Shown here: in pieces, positions 52,934 to 61,061 of the stretch
How positions within the stretch are numbered: position 1 is the stretch's first letter
Layout of the letters: every line of letters starts with the position of its first letter
Origin: Chromatiales bacterium
Lineage (GTDB): Bacteria; Pseudomonadota; Gammaproteobacteria; Poriferisulfidales; Oxydemutatoraceae
Assembly (NCBI GenBank): GCA_014323925.1
Contig: JACONC010000006.1
Location: forward strand, 1-61,061
DNA: 61,061 bases
Direction of reading: 5' to 3'
Notes under the pieces: generated by a model
The model's database searches: none
What the model was told of the DNA's origin: nothing
The model's input: the letters and a program-made list of their open reading frames with translations, nothing else
Position numbers and translations under genes: made by a program

Positions 52934-55900
52934 ATGAAATCTGCGCTTAAACTTTTATCGCCTGAGGTCAGCGGCATCGTCTATGCGTCGGCGGGTACCG
53001 GCAAGACTTGGTTATTAATCTCCCGTTTATTGAGATTGTTGCTTGATCAGGTGAATCCTAGTTCTATATTAGCGATTACATTTACCAACAAGGCTGCCGA
53101 TGAAATGCGCGACCGCGTGGCTGAGCGTATTTTTGAGTGGAGCACACAAAGCCCTAAACAACTGGAAGCTAGTCTTAAAGAAATCGGCATAACCGATGTT
53201 CAGAAGTATCGCGTAGTGGCGCCTGGTCTATACGAGCAACTATTACATGCAACTGATCAGATGCAAATCACCACTTTTCATGCTTTTTGTCAGAAACTAA
53301 TTTCTTTATGCCCACTGCAGAGCAATGTTCCATTAGATTTTCAAATCGCCGAAAATGCAACCGAATGGCAAAGTAAAGCGGTAGATATATTGTTTAGTAG
53401 AACAACTTTAGCGGATAAGAAAATTGCTGCTGCCCTTGATTTACTGTATGCCCAAACGCACAGTCTGAATAATGTGCGCACCATACTCAGCGCATTTTTA
53501 GACCGGCACAACGATTGGCTGAACTATATCTCCGATAGGGTAGATGGTGCCGACCAGGCTACCTTGCGTCTATATAAGCAGCTGGCTATCAGTGAGACGG
53601 TGCCGGTAAACACGATATGGCAGGACATCAAGGCTTCGGTGATAGATTATCGCGCCTTATTAGCTGAACACCCGACGACAAAGAATGTCGCACACGCCGA
53701 ATGTTTGAAAGAACTTACTATTTTAGACGAGCTTAGCGACGACGATTTTGTTAAGCTCAATCATTGTATTCATACCACTGCTGGTCAACCCAGGCAGCGC
53801 AAATTGACCAAAACTCTAGTGAAGGCGATTGGTGAAGCTGAAGGGCAGCAACTGATTGCACTCAGTGCCAAAATTAGTTCTGCAGTGATGCGCATGCGCG
53901 AGAGCAAAAATCGCCATAGCAATTATCGTCTGAACGAAGCGTGGTATATTGCCGGCCATCATTTATTGGACATATATACTGAGCTAAAGCAGCAACATAG
54001 ATTGCTCGATTTCAACGATCTGGAGGGTATTGCGAGCAAGTTGTTGACGCGCGACGATTATGGAAGCCGTTGGATACAATACCGGTTAGCCTCGCGTATA
54101 GAACATATCTTAATAGATGAATTCCAAGACACCAACCCGACACAGTGGCAGTTACTGCAACCTTTGATGGAGGAGATCGCATCGCAAAAAGGTGGTAGCG
54201 TTTTTATCGTAGGAGATAGCAAACAATCGATCTACGGTTTTCGCCGTGCTGATCCGGAGCTACAAGTCGAAGCTGGGCAATGGCTGAAGCGGCGTTTGTC
54301 CGGGCACGAAGCTAGTGCTGATATGTCGTATCGTTCAGCTCCGCCGATTATTGATTTTGTCAATCGCATTTTTGAAAAAAATAATGCCTTACCGAACTTT
54401 AAGTGCCACCAAACCAAGCGTGATATCAACGGTGGCATACGGATATTTGATTTATTTGAAGCAACTACTGATGGCCGTAGCAATAATACTGAGGAATGGC
54501 GCAATCCTTTGCGTAAGCCGTTGCTGTCAACGACCAATTCGCATGCTACAGAAGCAGCCACCGTGGCGCAAACGATTGCACTACTACACCAACATCAATT
54601 AGCCATAGCCGGCACTGATGGATACAGACCCATAGAGTATAGCGATATATTGATTGTTGCTCGGCAGAAAACCCATTTTGATGTATTTACTCGAGCATTG
54701 CGTCAACGGCGAATTCCGGTAATGAGTACGCACAATGCTGGATTATTAAGCCGTTTAGAGGTTATTGATATGCTACAGCTGTTAGCGGCATTGAATAACC
54801 CGTATGACGATCTAGCATTAGCTCAAGTGCTACGCAGTCCGATTTATGCATTGAGCGATCAACATCTGCTCGAGTTAAGTAGTCAAGAGGGTTCGCACTA
54901 TTTCACTAAGTTAATGCACGCCGCGAGCCAAGGTAAACTATGGTCTGGGATATATAACGATATCAAGGAATGGAGCGCACAATGCGCCCGTCTACCTATA
55001 CACGATTTGCTTTATACGATTTATGAGCAACAAAATTTGATCAGTCGCTATAGGGCATCAGTGCATGCAGAAGAACGCGAACAAGTACAGCTTCATCTGG
55101 AAGCTTTTTTAGAGTATGTGCTGGATTACGATAGTGGACGTTATCCCGATATCGCTCGTTTTTTAGACCATGTACATCTCGCTCAGGGTCGTGAAGAACC
55201 GTTGCCTCAGGAGCAAAATTGTGTGCGAATGATGTCAATACACGGTGCCAAAGGACTGGAGGCGGCGGTTGTTTTTATGGTTGATTGTGCGTTCAAATTA
55301 CCGAATAAAGAGACCTACGATGTACTGGTTGATTGGCCGGCTTACAGTCGCAACCCCAAACATTTTATCCTAATGCCACCGACCGCAGAGCGTAGTGAAT
55401 TGTTATCTGAGCTGACCGCAACCCGTCGTCTGCGGAATCAAAAAGAAGAGATTAATTTATTGTATGTTGCATTGACACGCGCCAAGCAATATCTTTTTAT
55501 TTCGGGCAGTGGCAAGAGCAAATCCGACGGGCATTGGTATAGCTTAATTGAACAATTATGCTGTGCTCAAAAGACTTTCGGCGATGACCCGCTAAAACAA
55601 ATAAAAGACCAATACACGACGAACAGGCAAACCGCTACCGCCACCGAATCTTCGGTTGACTTAAAATTATTTAGCGATGCGGTGCTGGCAAACACACAGC
55701 AACGACAAATAGAACCCAGTCAACTGGTGGAAAATGTAAATACACCTACACTGGCATCAGCATCTGCCGATGCCCGGCTACGCGGTGTGATAATACATCG
55801 CGCATTAGAACTATTGAACCGACAATCTTACGCCGATTATCGATCATTCCAACAAGCATTTACAGCTTACACGGGTGTCAGCGACGAGATGTCGAATGCG

Positions 55901-56302
55901 TGCACCGAAGAAGCCTGGCTGTTAATGCAAAACCCTGCACTCAAAGAGTTGTTTGACGAGACTCGTTATAGCAAAAGCTACTATGAAATGCCGTTATTGT
56001 ATGCTGACGATAAAGCGCAGATCGTTTGCGGCAAAGTTGATCAATTATGTGTATCCAAAGATCAGGTGTGGCTTATAGATTATAAGACCAACCGCCTACC
56101 CGAACATAATCGCGATAGTTTTTATCAGCAGTTAGCGGCACGCTATCTGCCGCAAATGCAATGCTACCGAGAAGGAGTCGCCAAGTTATTTCCGAATAAA
56201 ACAATCAGGTTATCGCTACTGTTTACCAAAAGTGGCTTTTTGTATGACTATCCTTCTTTAGAAAACTCTATTTGCTCGAGTAAATCTTCGGGCGCTACAT
56301 AG
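52934..56302 (+). CDS. UvrD-type helicase-nuclease (AddA/RecB-like)
   Basis: The 1122-residue protein has SF1A helicase motifs: ASAGTGKTWLLISRLLRL (residues 17-34), FTNKAADEMRDRV, ITTFHAFCQKLI, ILIDEFQDTNPTQWQLL near residue 392, VFIVGDSKQSIYGFRR, and VALTRAKQYLFISG near residue 843. A C-terminal PD-(D/E)xK nuclease has VIIHRALELL, CGKVDQL and LIDYKTNR near residues 950-1055. It fits AddA, which repairs double-strand breaks with AddB; no AddB gene lies in the window. Its 3' end overlaps dsbC tail to tail by 55 bases. Confidence 0.9.
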   Translation: MKSALKLLSPEVSGIVYASAGTGKTWLLISRLLRLLLDQVNPSSILAITFTNKAADEMRDRVAERIFEWSTQSPKQLEASLKEIGITDVQKYRVVAPGLYEQLLHATDQMQITTFHAFCQKLISLCPLQSNVPLDFQIAENATEWQSKAVDILFSRTTLADKKIAAALDLLYAQTHSLNNVRTILSAFLDRHNDWLNYISDRVDGADQATLRLYKQLAISETVPVNTIWQDIKASVIDYRALLAEHPTTKNVAHAECLKELTILDELSDDDFVKLNHCIHTTAGQPRQRKLTKTLVKAIGEAEGQQLIALSAKISSAVMRMRESKNRHSNYRLNEAWYIAGHHLLDIYTELKQQHRLLDFNDLEGIASKLLTRDDYGSRWIQYRLASRIEHILIDEFQDTNPTQWQLLQPLMEEIASQKGGSVFIVGDSKQSIYGFRRADPELQVEAGQWLKRRLSGHEASADMSYRSAPPIIDFVNRIFEKNNALPNFKCHQTKRDINGGIRIFDLFEATTDGRSNNTEEWRNPLRKPLLSTTNSHATEAATVAQTIALLHQHQLAIAGTDGYRPIEYSDILIVARQKTHFDVFTRALRQRRIPVMSTHNAGLLSRLEVIDMLQLLAALNNPYDDLALAQVLRSPIYALSDQHLLELSSQEGSHYFTKLMHAASQGKLWSGIYNDIKEWSAQCARLPIHDLLYTIYEQQNLISRYRASVHAEEREQVQLHLEAFLEYVLDYDSGRYPDIARFLDHVHLAQGREEPLPQEQNCVRMMSIHGAKGLEAAVVFMVDCAFKLPNKETYDVLVDWPAYSRNPKHFILMPPTAERSELLSELTATRRLRNQKEEINLLYVALTRAKQYLFISGSGKSKSDGHWYSLIEQLCCAQKTFGDDPLKQIKDQYTTNRQTATATESSVDLKLFSDAVLANTQQRQIEPSQLVENVNTPTLASASADARLRGVIIHRALELLNRQSYADYRSFQQAFTAYTGVSDEMSNACTEEAWLLMQNPALKELFDETRYSKSYYEMPLLYADDKAQIVCGKVDQLCVSKDQVWLIDYKTNRLPEHNRDSFYQQLAARYLPQMQCYREGVAKLFPNKTIRLSLLFTKSGFLYDYPSLENSICSSKSSGAT

Positions 56303-56964
56303 CCTCTGAGTAATGTACCGTCTTTTAATAAAATAGCCGGCGTACCGCGTATATTGAAGTCTCTAATAAGATCCATATTTTCATCCAACTCGGTATTACA
56401 ACTAATCGCCGGTATATCTTGTCCGCTCTTCGCTGTGGTCATTGCGGTCTGACGGTTATCGGCACACCAGACGCTGGTTGCTTTAGCGGTAGAGTCAGGC
56501 CCTAATACTGGGGTTAAGAGATAACGAATTTTTATATCGCCTTCAATGTATTTATCGCGTTGATCATGGAGCTTTCTGCAATAACCGCAATTGACATCAG
56601 TGAACACGACAATCTCGTGTTCGGCTTCAGGGTCACCGAACTCTATAAAGCGATTTGCTGGCATTTCGGCAATTGTTTGCTGTCGTACTAGTTTTAGTCT
56701 CTCTTCGGTTAAGTCTTTTCGTTGTTTGATATCAATCAGCGGACCTTGCATTATGAACTGGGCGCTTGCGTCGGTATAAAAAACATTGCGTTTGTTATGC
56801 ACTATTTCGTAGATGCCCTTCAGCGGGGTGTCGTTAATCTCCAGTGTACCGGGAAAACTATTACTAAGAGATTGTTTGAGTTTTTCTTCAGTAGTCATTT
56901 CTTCGGTTACTGCCGGCGTGGCATAAAGCAGTAGTGTAATGATAATAAAAAATATGCGATACAT
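56248..56964 (-). CDS. dsbC: Thiol:disulfide interchange protein DsbC
   Basis: The 238-residue periplasmic isomerase has a signal peptide (residues about 1-19), an N-terminal dimerisation domain and a thioredoxin domain with the active site FTDVNCGYCRKLHDQ near residue 117 and the cis-Pro region IRGTPAILLKDG near residue 201. A structural pair of cysteines (WCADNR and ISCNTE) is present. It lies directly downstream of xerD (2 bases), the usual gammaproteobacterial order. Confidence 0.95.
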   Translation of the reverse strand: MYRIFFIIITLLLYATPAVTEEMTTEEKLKQSLSNSFPGTLEINDTPLKGIYEIVHNKRNVFYTDASAQFIMQGPLIDIKQRKDLTEERLKLVRQQTIAEMPANRFIEFGDPEAEHEIVVFTDVNCGYCRKLHDQRDKYIEGDIKIRYLLTPVLGPDSTAKATSVWCADNRQTAMTTAKSGQDIPAISCNTELDENMDLIRDFNIRGTPAILLKDGTLLRGYVAPEDLLEQIEFSKEG

Positions 56965-56966
56965 AG

Positions 56967-57878
56967 TTAGCTCCTTGGGTGATGTTGTTGATGTAAATCT
57001 TTTAAGCGTTGTTTAGCAACATGGGTATATATTTGGGTAGTTGATAAATCGCTATGTCCTAACAGTAATTGTACTACACGTAGGTCGGCACCGTGGTTTA
57101 ACAGATGGGTGGCGAAGGCGTGTCTGAGCGTATGTGGTGAAAAGGATTTGTTAATTTTGGCCGCATTTGCCAGTTTTTTGAGGGCGTACCAGAAAGTTTG
57201 TCTAGTAATGCCGGTGCCGCGCGCAGATATAAAGACATAATCGCAATGTTTATTGTTTTTGAGCAGTTGCGGTCGAGCTTGTTTTAGATAGCGCGCTAAG
57301 CATTCACAAGCGTGCTCTCCGATGGGTACCAAACGTTCCTTGTTACCTTTGCCGGTAATCCTCAAATATCCGGCATCCAGAGAGAGTTGTGAGAACATTA
57401 AATTAACAAGTTCCGAAATCCGCAATCCACAGGCATAGAGTATTTCCAGCATCGCTTTGTTGCGTAGTCCTTCGGGTGATGAAACATCGGGTGCTTCTAG
57501 CAAGCTATTGATTTCCTCTTCATTGAGTACTTGGGGTAAATAATGTCCTGGGCGAGTTGAATGGATTTGCTCACAAGGATTAGCCGTTATCATTTTGTTT
57601 TGTATCATCCAGTTATAGAACTTGCGCAGAGTTGATAATAACCTCGCATTGGAACGCATAGCATAATTTTGTTGTAGCCGGTACAACAGATAATTTTGTA
57701 TATCGGTTCTTTCTACACAATGTAATTTTTTACCTTGCTGTTTCATATATAGAGAAAAATGTTCTAAATCGTGTCTATATGCTGCGACTGTATTTGCCGA
57801 CAATCCTTGTTGGGATAGCAAAATATTAAGAAAATTTTCTATCAACTCACTATAGCTGTTATCCATATCTCTAGACAT
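56967..57878 (-). CDS. xerD: Site-specific tyrosine recombinase XerD
   Basis: The 303-residue recombinase resolves chromosome dimers at dif with XerC. The SAM-like N-terminal DNA-binding domain occupies residues 1-95. Catalytic residues are Arg in ACGLRISELV near residue 153, Lys in TGKGNKERL, His-x2-Arg in SPHTLRHAFATHLL near residue 246, His in LLGHSDLST and Tyr in TQIYTHV near residue 285. Position next to dsbC identifies it as XerD rather than a phage integrase. Confidence 0.96.
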   Translation of the reverse strand: MSRDMDNSYSELIENFLNILLSQQGLSANTVAAYRHDLEHFSLYMKQQGKKLHCVERTDIQNYLLYRLQQNYAMRSNARLLSTLRKFYNWMIQNKMITANPCEQIHSTRPGHYLPQVLNEEEINSLLEAPDVSSPEGLRNKAMLEILYACGLRISELVNLMFSQLSLDAGYLRITGKGNKERLVPIGEHACECLARYLKQARPQLLKNNKHCDYVFISARGTGITRQTFWYALKKLANAAKINKSFSPHTLRHAFATHLLNHGADLRVVQLLLGHSDLSTTQIYTHVAKQRLKDLHQQHHPRS

Positions 57879-58073
57879 ACTGCTTTAATCTCCTGAGAAA
57901 TTTGATGGTTAGGTAATTATATACATAAATCTATAAAACAAAGCCTGTATAGTGATAGAAACCAATGTCCCCAATGTGGTGGCATCGTAAATTTGATTTA
58001 TACATCAGGTAATATATAATCATTACTCTACTAATTTAATAAGTAAAAAATGACAAAAATCAGTTAATCGTAA

Positions 58074-61061
58074 ATGATAATACGCAGAATCTATCTGGCG
58101 ACTTATATATTGATTATAGTGCTACTATGCTCAGTATTGGCACAGTGGGCAGTGGCACAGGACGGAAGCGTAGTTTTCAGCGGAACTTCGTGGCGCGATT
58201 TTCCTGGCGGTGCAGAAGCAGTATGCGCCGATGCCGACATAGACAATGATAACGATGGCTTGATAGAGATCTGTTATCTAGAAGATGTTGATGCGATTCG
58301 TTATCAGTTGGATGGTTCAGGGTTGCGGCGGTCTAGTGATGCTAATCGAGACATTGCCGGTTGCAGGGGTGGTGCCGGCAATACCTGCAACGGCTACGAG
58401 TTGGTGCGCGACTTGGATTTTGACGACGATGATAGTTATAGAGATGTGCCGGCGAATAAATCCAGCTGGACCACAGGTGTCGGCTGGCCTTATATAGGGA
58501 GTGAGACTAACGAGATAACTTATTTCAGCGGCATCTTAGAAGGTAATGGTCACACGATCGCCAATTTATTCGTCAATGCTCCGACCGGCAATCAGCGATA
58601 CGGCAGATTCATTGAGAGGATTAGCGGCACGGTACGCAACTTAGGGCTTAAGGATGTTGATATTACTATTACGGGAGGCAACCAACGCGGTGCTATTTTC
58701 ACTCATGAGTTAGCAGGAACAGGTCGTATCACAAACTGCTATATCTCAGGAGTGTCCAATTATAATGGTGCCGATAGATTCTCCGCTTTTGTGCAAGACA
58801 GTCTTGGTAGGATATCTAACAGCTATGTAGATATGGAGTTTAACGGCCCTATGCGCGGGTTGTTCGTCGGAGAAAATCGTGATAGAAACAATGGGGTTGT
58901 TTCCAATAGTTATGTTATCGGAGACGCCATGAATGCTGGTAATACACGAGGTTTTTTACACACGAATAATGGTCTCATAGCGAATGTTTATTATGCAGTC
59001 CAAAGCAGCGGAGGTTCAGCCGCTATAGCGATATTTAATCAATGGCGCATTCGCAGTAGCTACTATGATAGCGACAAGTGGGGAGGAACAATGAGAGTTG
59101 TCGAACTTAACAGGTTCCAAGGCACAGATGAAAACTCAAGAGGATATAGTACGATGGACTTGCAAATGCCGACTGCGGCTAACACGGATGATACTAGTAG
59201 TCCGTATTATCAGTGGAGCGAAGATAATTGGTATTTCGGCATAGACGCAGAATACCCGCTACTCAAATATGGGCGCGGCGATGATGGGGGCAACTCTGCT
59301 TGTGGTAATTCTCAGCAACCTAGGTGTGGCATTTTATTGCGCGGACAGGGTATCGTCTTAACTGATGCGAGCTTAAGTGGTCTGGAGCTGGTGAGCGATG
59401 ATCAGAGAGTTATAGATATATTCCAAGAGTCAACGACGACCTATACGGTGCGTTTGCCAAACACGGTAGAGCGAGCACGAGTGATGCCAACGGCAACGCA
59501 AGGTAATTCGGCAGCGATTACAGTGAGCGTCGGTAACTTTTTTACAGAGACCGTAGCCAGCGGTTCGACGACTACTGAGTTGGTGCGATTAGAGGGTGGT
59601 GAGGAGACCACGATAGATATAGTGGTGACGGCACCGGATGGAGAGACGCAGATAGCTTATCGCGTATTTTTAATTCGTGCAGCGAGCGATGCGAGCGATG
59701 ATGTGAGCTTAAGTGATTTGAAGCTAGTGGGGGATGATGAGACAGGTATAGATCTAATCCAAGAGTCAACGACGGCTTATACGGTGGGTGTGCGAAACGA
59801 GGTGGCGCGAGTGAGAGTGATGCCCACGGTGACCGACTCTGGTGCGACTATTACAGTGGATGGTATTACAGTGGCTAGCAATGCTACCAGTGGGGCTATT
59901 GATCTAACTGAAGGGGGTGACACTCTGATTACGATTGTAGTGACTGCAGCAGACGCCATTACGACTGAGACCTATACGGTTACCGTCAGCCGCGCGCAGA
60001 GTGATGATGCGACTTTAGGTGATTTGGTGCTAACGCAAATGGATGGAGTAACGATTATTCCATTGACTGATGATTTTGCATCAGAGACAACGATGTATAC
60101 GGCGAGTGTAGCCAACGAGGTAGCGCAAGTGCGGGTGATGCCAACGGCGAATAGCCCTCATGCGACTATCCAAGTGGGTGACGATACAGTGGCGAGTGGT
60201 GGTCAGAGTGAAGATATTATGCTAACCGTAGGTGCAGTCACAACGATTCCGATTGTCGTCACAGCGCAAGACCGCACTGAAAATACTTACACGATAGCCG
60301 TGTTCCGTCGGCTAAATAGTAATGCGACCTTAAGTGGTTTAGTGCTAACGCAAGCAGACGGAGCAGTGATTCCGCTGGATAATACTTTTTTACTGACGAC
60401 GACGACCTATACGCTAGGGGTGTCAGTACAGCAGGTGCGAGTGATGCCAACAGCGACTGCGGGTGCCTTATCAGAGATTACCGTAAGTGCTAATAATTTC
60501 ACTGAGACCGTTGCCAGTGGTTCGGCGACTGCCGAGGTCGTAACCCTAGGAGAGATTAATGAGGATACCACGATAAATATAGCGGTCACGGCACAGGATG
60601 GAACGCAACTAGTTTACCGCCTAATTTTGTTTCGTACGATCACTTTATGGAGTGACTTTCCTGGTGGCGCAGTAGCAGTCTGCTCCGATGACAACATAGA
60701 TAACGATAGAGACGGCTTGATAGAGATGTGTTATCTGGAAGATGTTGATGCGATGCGTTATCAGTTAGATGGCACAGGCTATAGACGGTCTAGTACTGCT
60801 ACTTTAGTTACCACTGGGTGTGGGGGTGGGGACGGCGACAGTACTTGCAATGGCTACGAGTTGGTGCGCGACTTGGATTTTAACGACGATGATAGTTATA
60901 GAGATGCACCGGCGAATAGATCTAGTTGGACAACGGGTGCCGGCTGGCGCTATATAGGGAGTGAAACTGACGGCAGAACTATTTTCAGCGGCATATTAGA
61001 AGGCAACGGTCATACGATCGCCAATTTATTCGTCAATGCTTCGCCCGGCAATCAGCGACAC
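58074..61061 (+). CDS. Giant secreted GLUG/cadherin-like repeat protein, 5' part only
   Basis: An uninterrupted frame of 996 codons runs from ATG 58074 past the window end. It starts with a signal/anchor helix (residues about 5-28, ending AVAQ). A first module (residues 40-175) has a Ca-binding-like DIDNDNDGLIEICYLEDVD, CNGYELVRDLDFDDDDSY and ILEGNGHTIANLFVN. GLUG-like repeats follow (residues about 175-330). Next come four ~105-residue cadherin-like beta-sandwich repeats (from about residues 430, 543, 644 and 750) with RVMPTA and VVTA signatures. Then the first module begins again at residue 859. It is probably a cell-surface adhesin-like protein. Confidence 0.88.
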   Translation, partial: MIIRRIYLATYILIIVLLCSVLAQWAVAQDGSVVFSGTSWRDFPGGAEAVCADADIDNDNDGLIEICYLEDVDAIRYQLDGSGLRRSSDANRDIAGCRGGAGNTCNGYELVRDLDFDDDDSYRDVPANKSSWTTGVGWPYIGSETNEITYFSGILEGNGHTIANLFVNAPTGNQRYGRFIERISGTVRNLGLKDVDITITGGNQRGAIFTHELAGTGRITNCYISGVSNYNGADRFSAFVQDSLGRISNSYVDMEFNGPMRGLFVGENRDRNNGVVSNSYVIGDAMNAGNTRGFLHTNNGLIANVYYAVQSSGGSAAIAIFNQWRIRSSYYDSDKWGGTMRVVELNRFQGTDENSRGYSTMDLQMPTAANTDDTSSPYYQWSEDNWYFGIDAEYPLLKYGRGDDGGNSACGNSQQPRCGILLRGQGIVLTDASLSGLELVSDDQRVIDIFQESTTTYTVRLPNTVERARVMPTATQGNSAAITVSVGNFFTETVASGSTTTELVRLEGGEETTIDIVVTAPDGETQIAYRVFLIRAASDASDDVSLSDLKLVGDDETGIDLIQESTTAYTVGVRNEVARVRVMPTVTDSGATITVDGITVASNATSGAIDLTEGGDTLITIVVTAADAITTETYTVTVSRAQSDDATLGDLVLTQMDGVTIIPLTDDFASETTMYTASVANEVAQVRVMPTANSPHATIQVGDDTVASGGQSEDIMLTVGAVTTIPIVVTAQDRTENTYTIAVFRRLNSNATLSGLVLTQADGAVIPLDNTFLLTTTTYTLGVSVQQVRVMPTATAGALSEITVSANNFTETVASGSATAEVVTLGEINEDTTINIAVTAQDGTQLVYRLILFRTITLWSDFPGGAVAVCSDDNIDNDRDGLIEMCYLEDVDAMRYQLDGTGYRRSSTATLVTTGCGGGDGDSTCNGYELVRDLDFNDDDSYRDAPANRSSWTTGAGWRYIGSETDGRTIFSGILEGNGHTIANLFVNASPGNQRH
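58191..58601 (+). repeat. First copy of the internal module of the giant protein
   Basis: This 411-base segment recurs at 60648-61061 with about 80% identity by eye and one codon difference in length. Both encode the W-x-DFPGGA...DGLIE...LVRDLDF...GNGHTIANLFVN module. Confidence 0.9.
59361..60640 (+). repeat. Four cadherin-like beta-sandwich repeats in the giant gene
   Basis: The units start near 59361, 59700, 60003 and 60321. Each has an L-S-x-L-x-L strand, a TxYTVxV strand, the near-invariant RVMPTA segment and an ITIVVTA(Q/A)DG-type strand. The pattern fits the cadherin-like beta-sandwich family found in surface proteins. Confidence 0.85.
60648..61061 (+). repeat. Second copy of the internal module, cut by the window end
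   Basis: This is the partner of 58191-58601. The duplication shows that the protein is built from long composite units, each containing one module plus beta-sandwich repeats, so the full gene is likely much longer. Confidence 0.9.

Noticed and set aside
56967-57878. Phage integrase marking an island
   Set aside because: The dsbC neighbour and the complete XerD signature identify the housekeeping recombinase.
58285-58497. Short 70-codon frame at the start of the giant gene
   Set aside because: It is out of frame with the 996-codon frame, whose domains are clear.

Overview
The window looks like the chromosome of an uncultured, probably host-associated gammaproteobacterium with moderately AT-rich DNA. 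The evidence is gene order: xerD beside dsbC, mutY beside yggX, and rpoZ-spoT-ridA-recG are typical gammaproteobacterial neighbourhoods. Core genes are well preserved, but they are separated by decayed repeats and gene remnants.

Layout. 0.2-5.5 kb: suhB-like phosphatase, a TrpD-like protein, small and uncharacterised conserved genes, a sulfotransferase and a 2OG-Fe(II) oxygenase. 5.6-6.9 kb: a secreted Cys/Met-rich EGKCGE-repeat peptide precursor and, convergent to it, an OmpA-type lipoprotein with an acidic tandem repeat. 7.1-8.5 kb: gmk, a cysteine-less IscA-fold protein and a stand-alone S24 domain. 8.9-10.9 kb: gmd and GDP-fucose synthase. 10.9-18.9 kb: a complete aa3-type cytochrome c oxidase locus (DUF2244, coxB, coxA, a 34-codon membrane peptide, ctaG, coxC, then surf1, a SCO-like protein, ctaA, ctaB). 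18.9-32 kb: GT25 and GT2 glycosyltransferases interleaved with ilvA, rpiA, a glutamate-synthase-like flavoprotein, an AlkA glycosylase, an Atm1-type ABC exporter and hemH. 32-38.7 kb: HNH protein, ParA-like ATPase, mutY-yggX, tRNA-Phe and polA. 38.7-41.1 kb: two nucleotide-sugar genes. 41.1-44 kb: an accessory stretch with tRNA-Ala, tRNA-Leu, repeats, an effector-like orphan and a broken coiled-coil gene. 44-49.3 kb: recG, ridA, spoT, rpoZ. 49.3-57.9 kb: a TonB-dependent receptor, a HAD phosphatase, an AddA-like helicase-nuclease, dsbC and xerD. 58.1 kb to the end: the first 996 codons of a very large secreted repeat protein that runs off the window.

How it fits together. The oxidase locus, haem A synthesis and ferrochelatase describe an aerobic respirer. 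The nucleotide-sugar genes, five glycosyltransferases, the sulfotransferase, the OmpA lipoprotein and the giant cadherin-like/GLUG protein point to heavy investment in the cell surface. The EGKCGE precursor resembles copper-binding HvfA/bufferin-type RiPP substrates, but its usual DUF692/DUF2063 partners are not in the window.

The least explained structure is a degenerate dispersed element. Its ends carry GCCGAATCTAAATATACCT followed by GTGGCATCGTACAAC. It occurs as two near-full ~270-315 bp copies, one copy cut by the window edge, a hairpin form and several solo ends. Two of its ends lie about 80 bp upstream of copies of a small DUF1640/Bdr-like coiled-coil gene that is now frameshifted or decayed. 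Family assignments rest on motif recognition only; no database search was possible.
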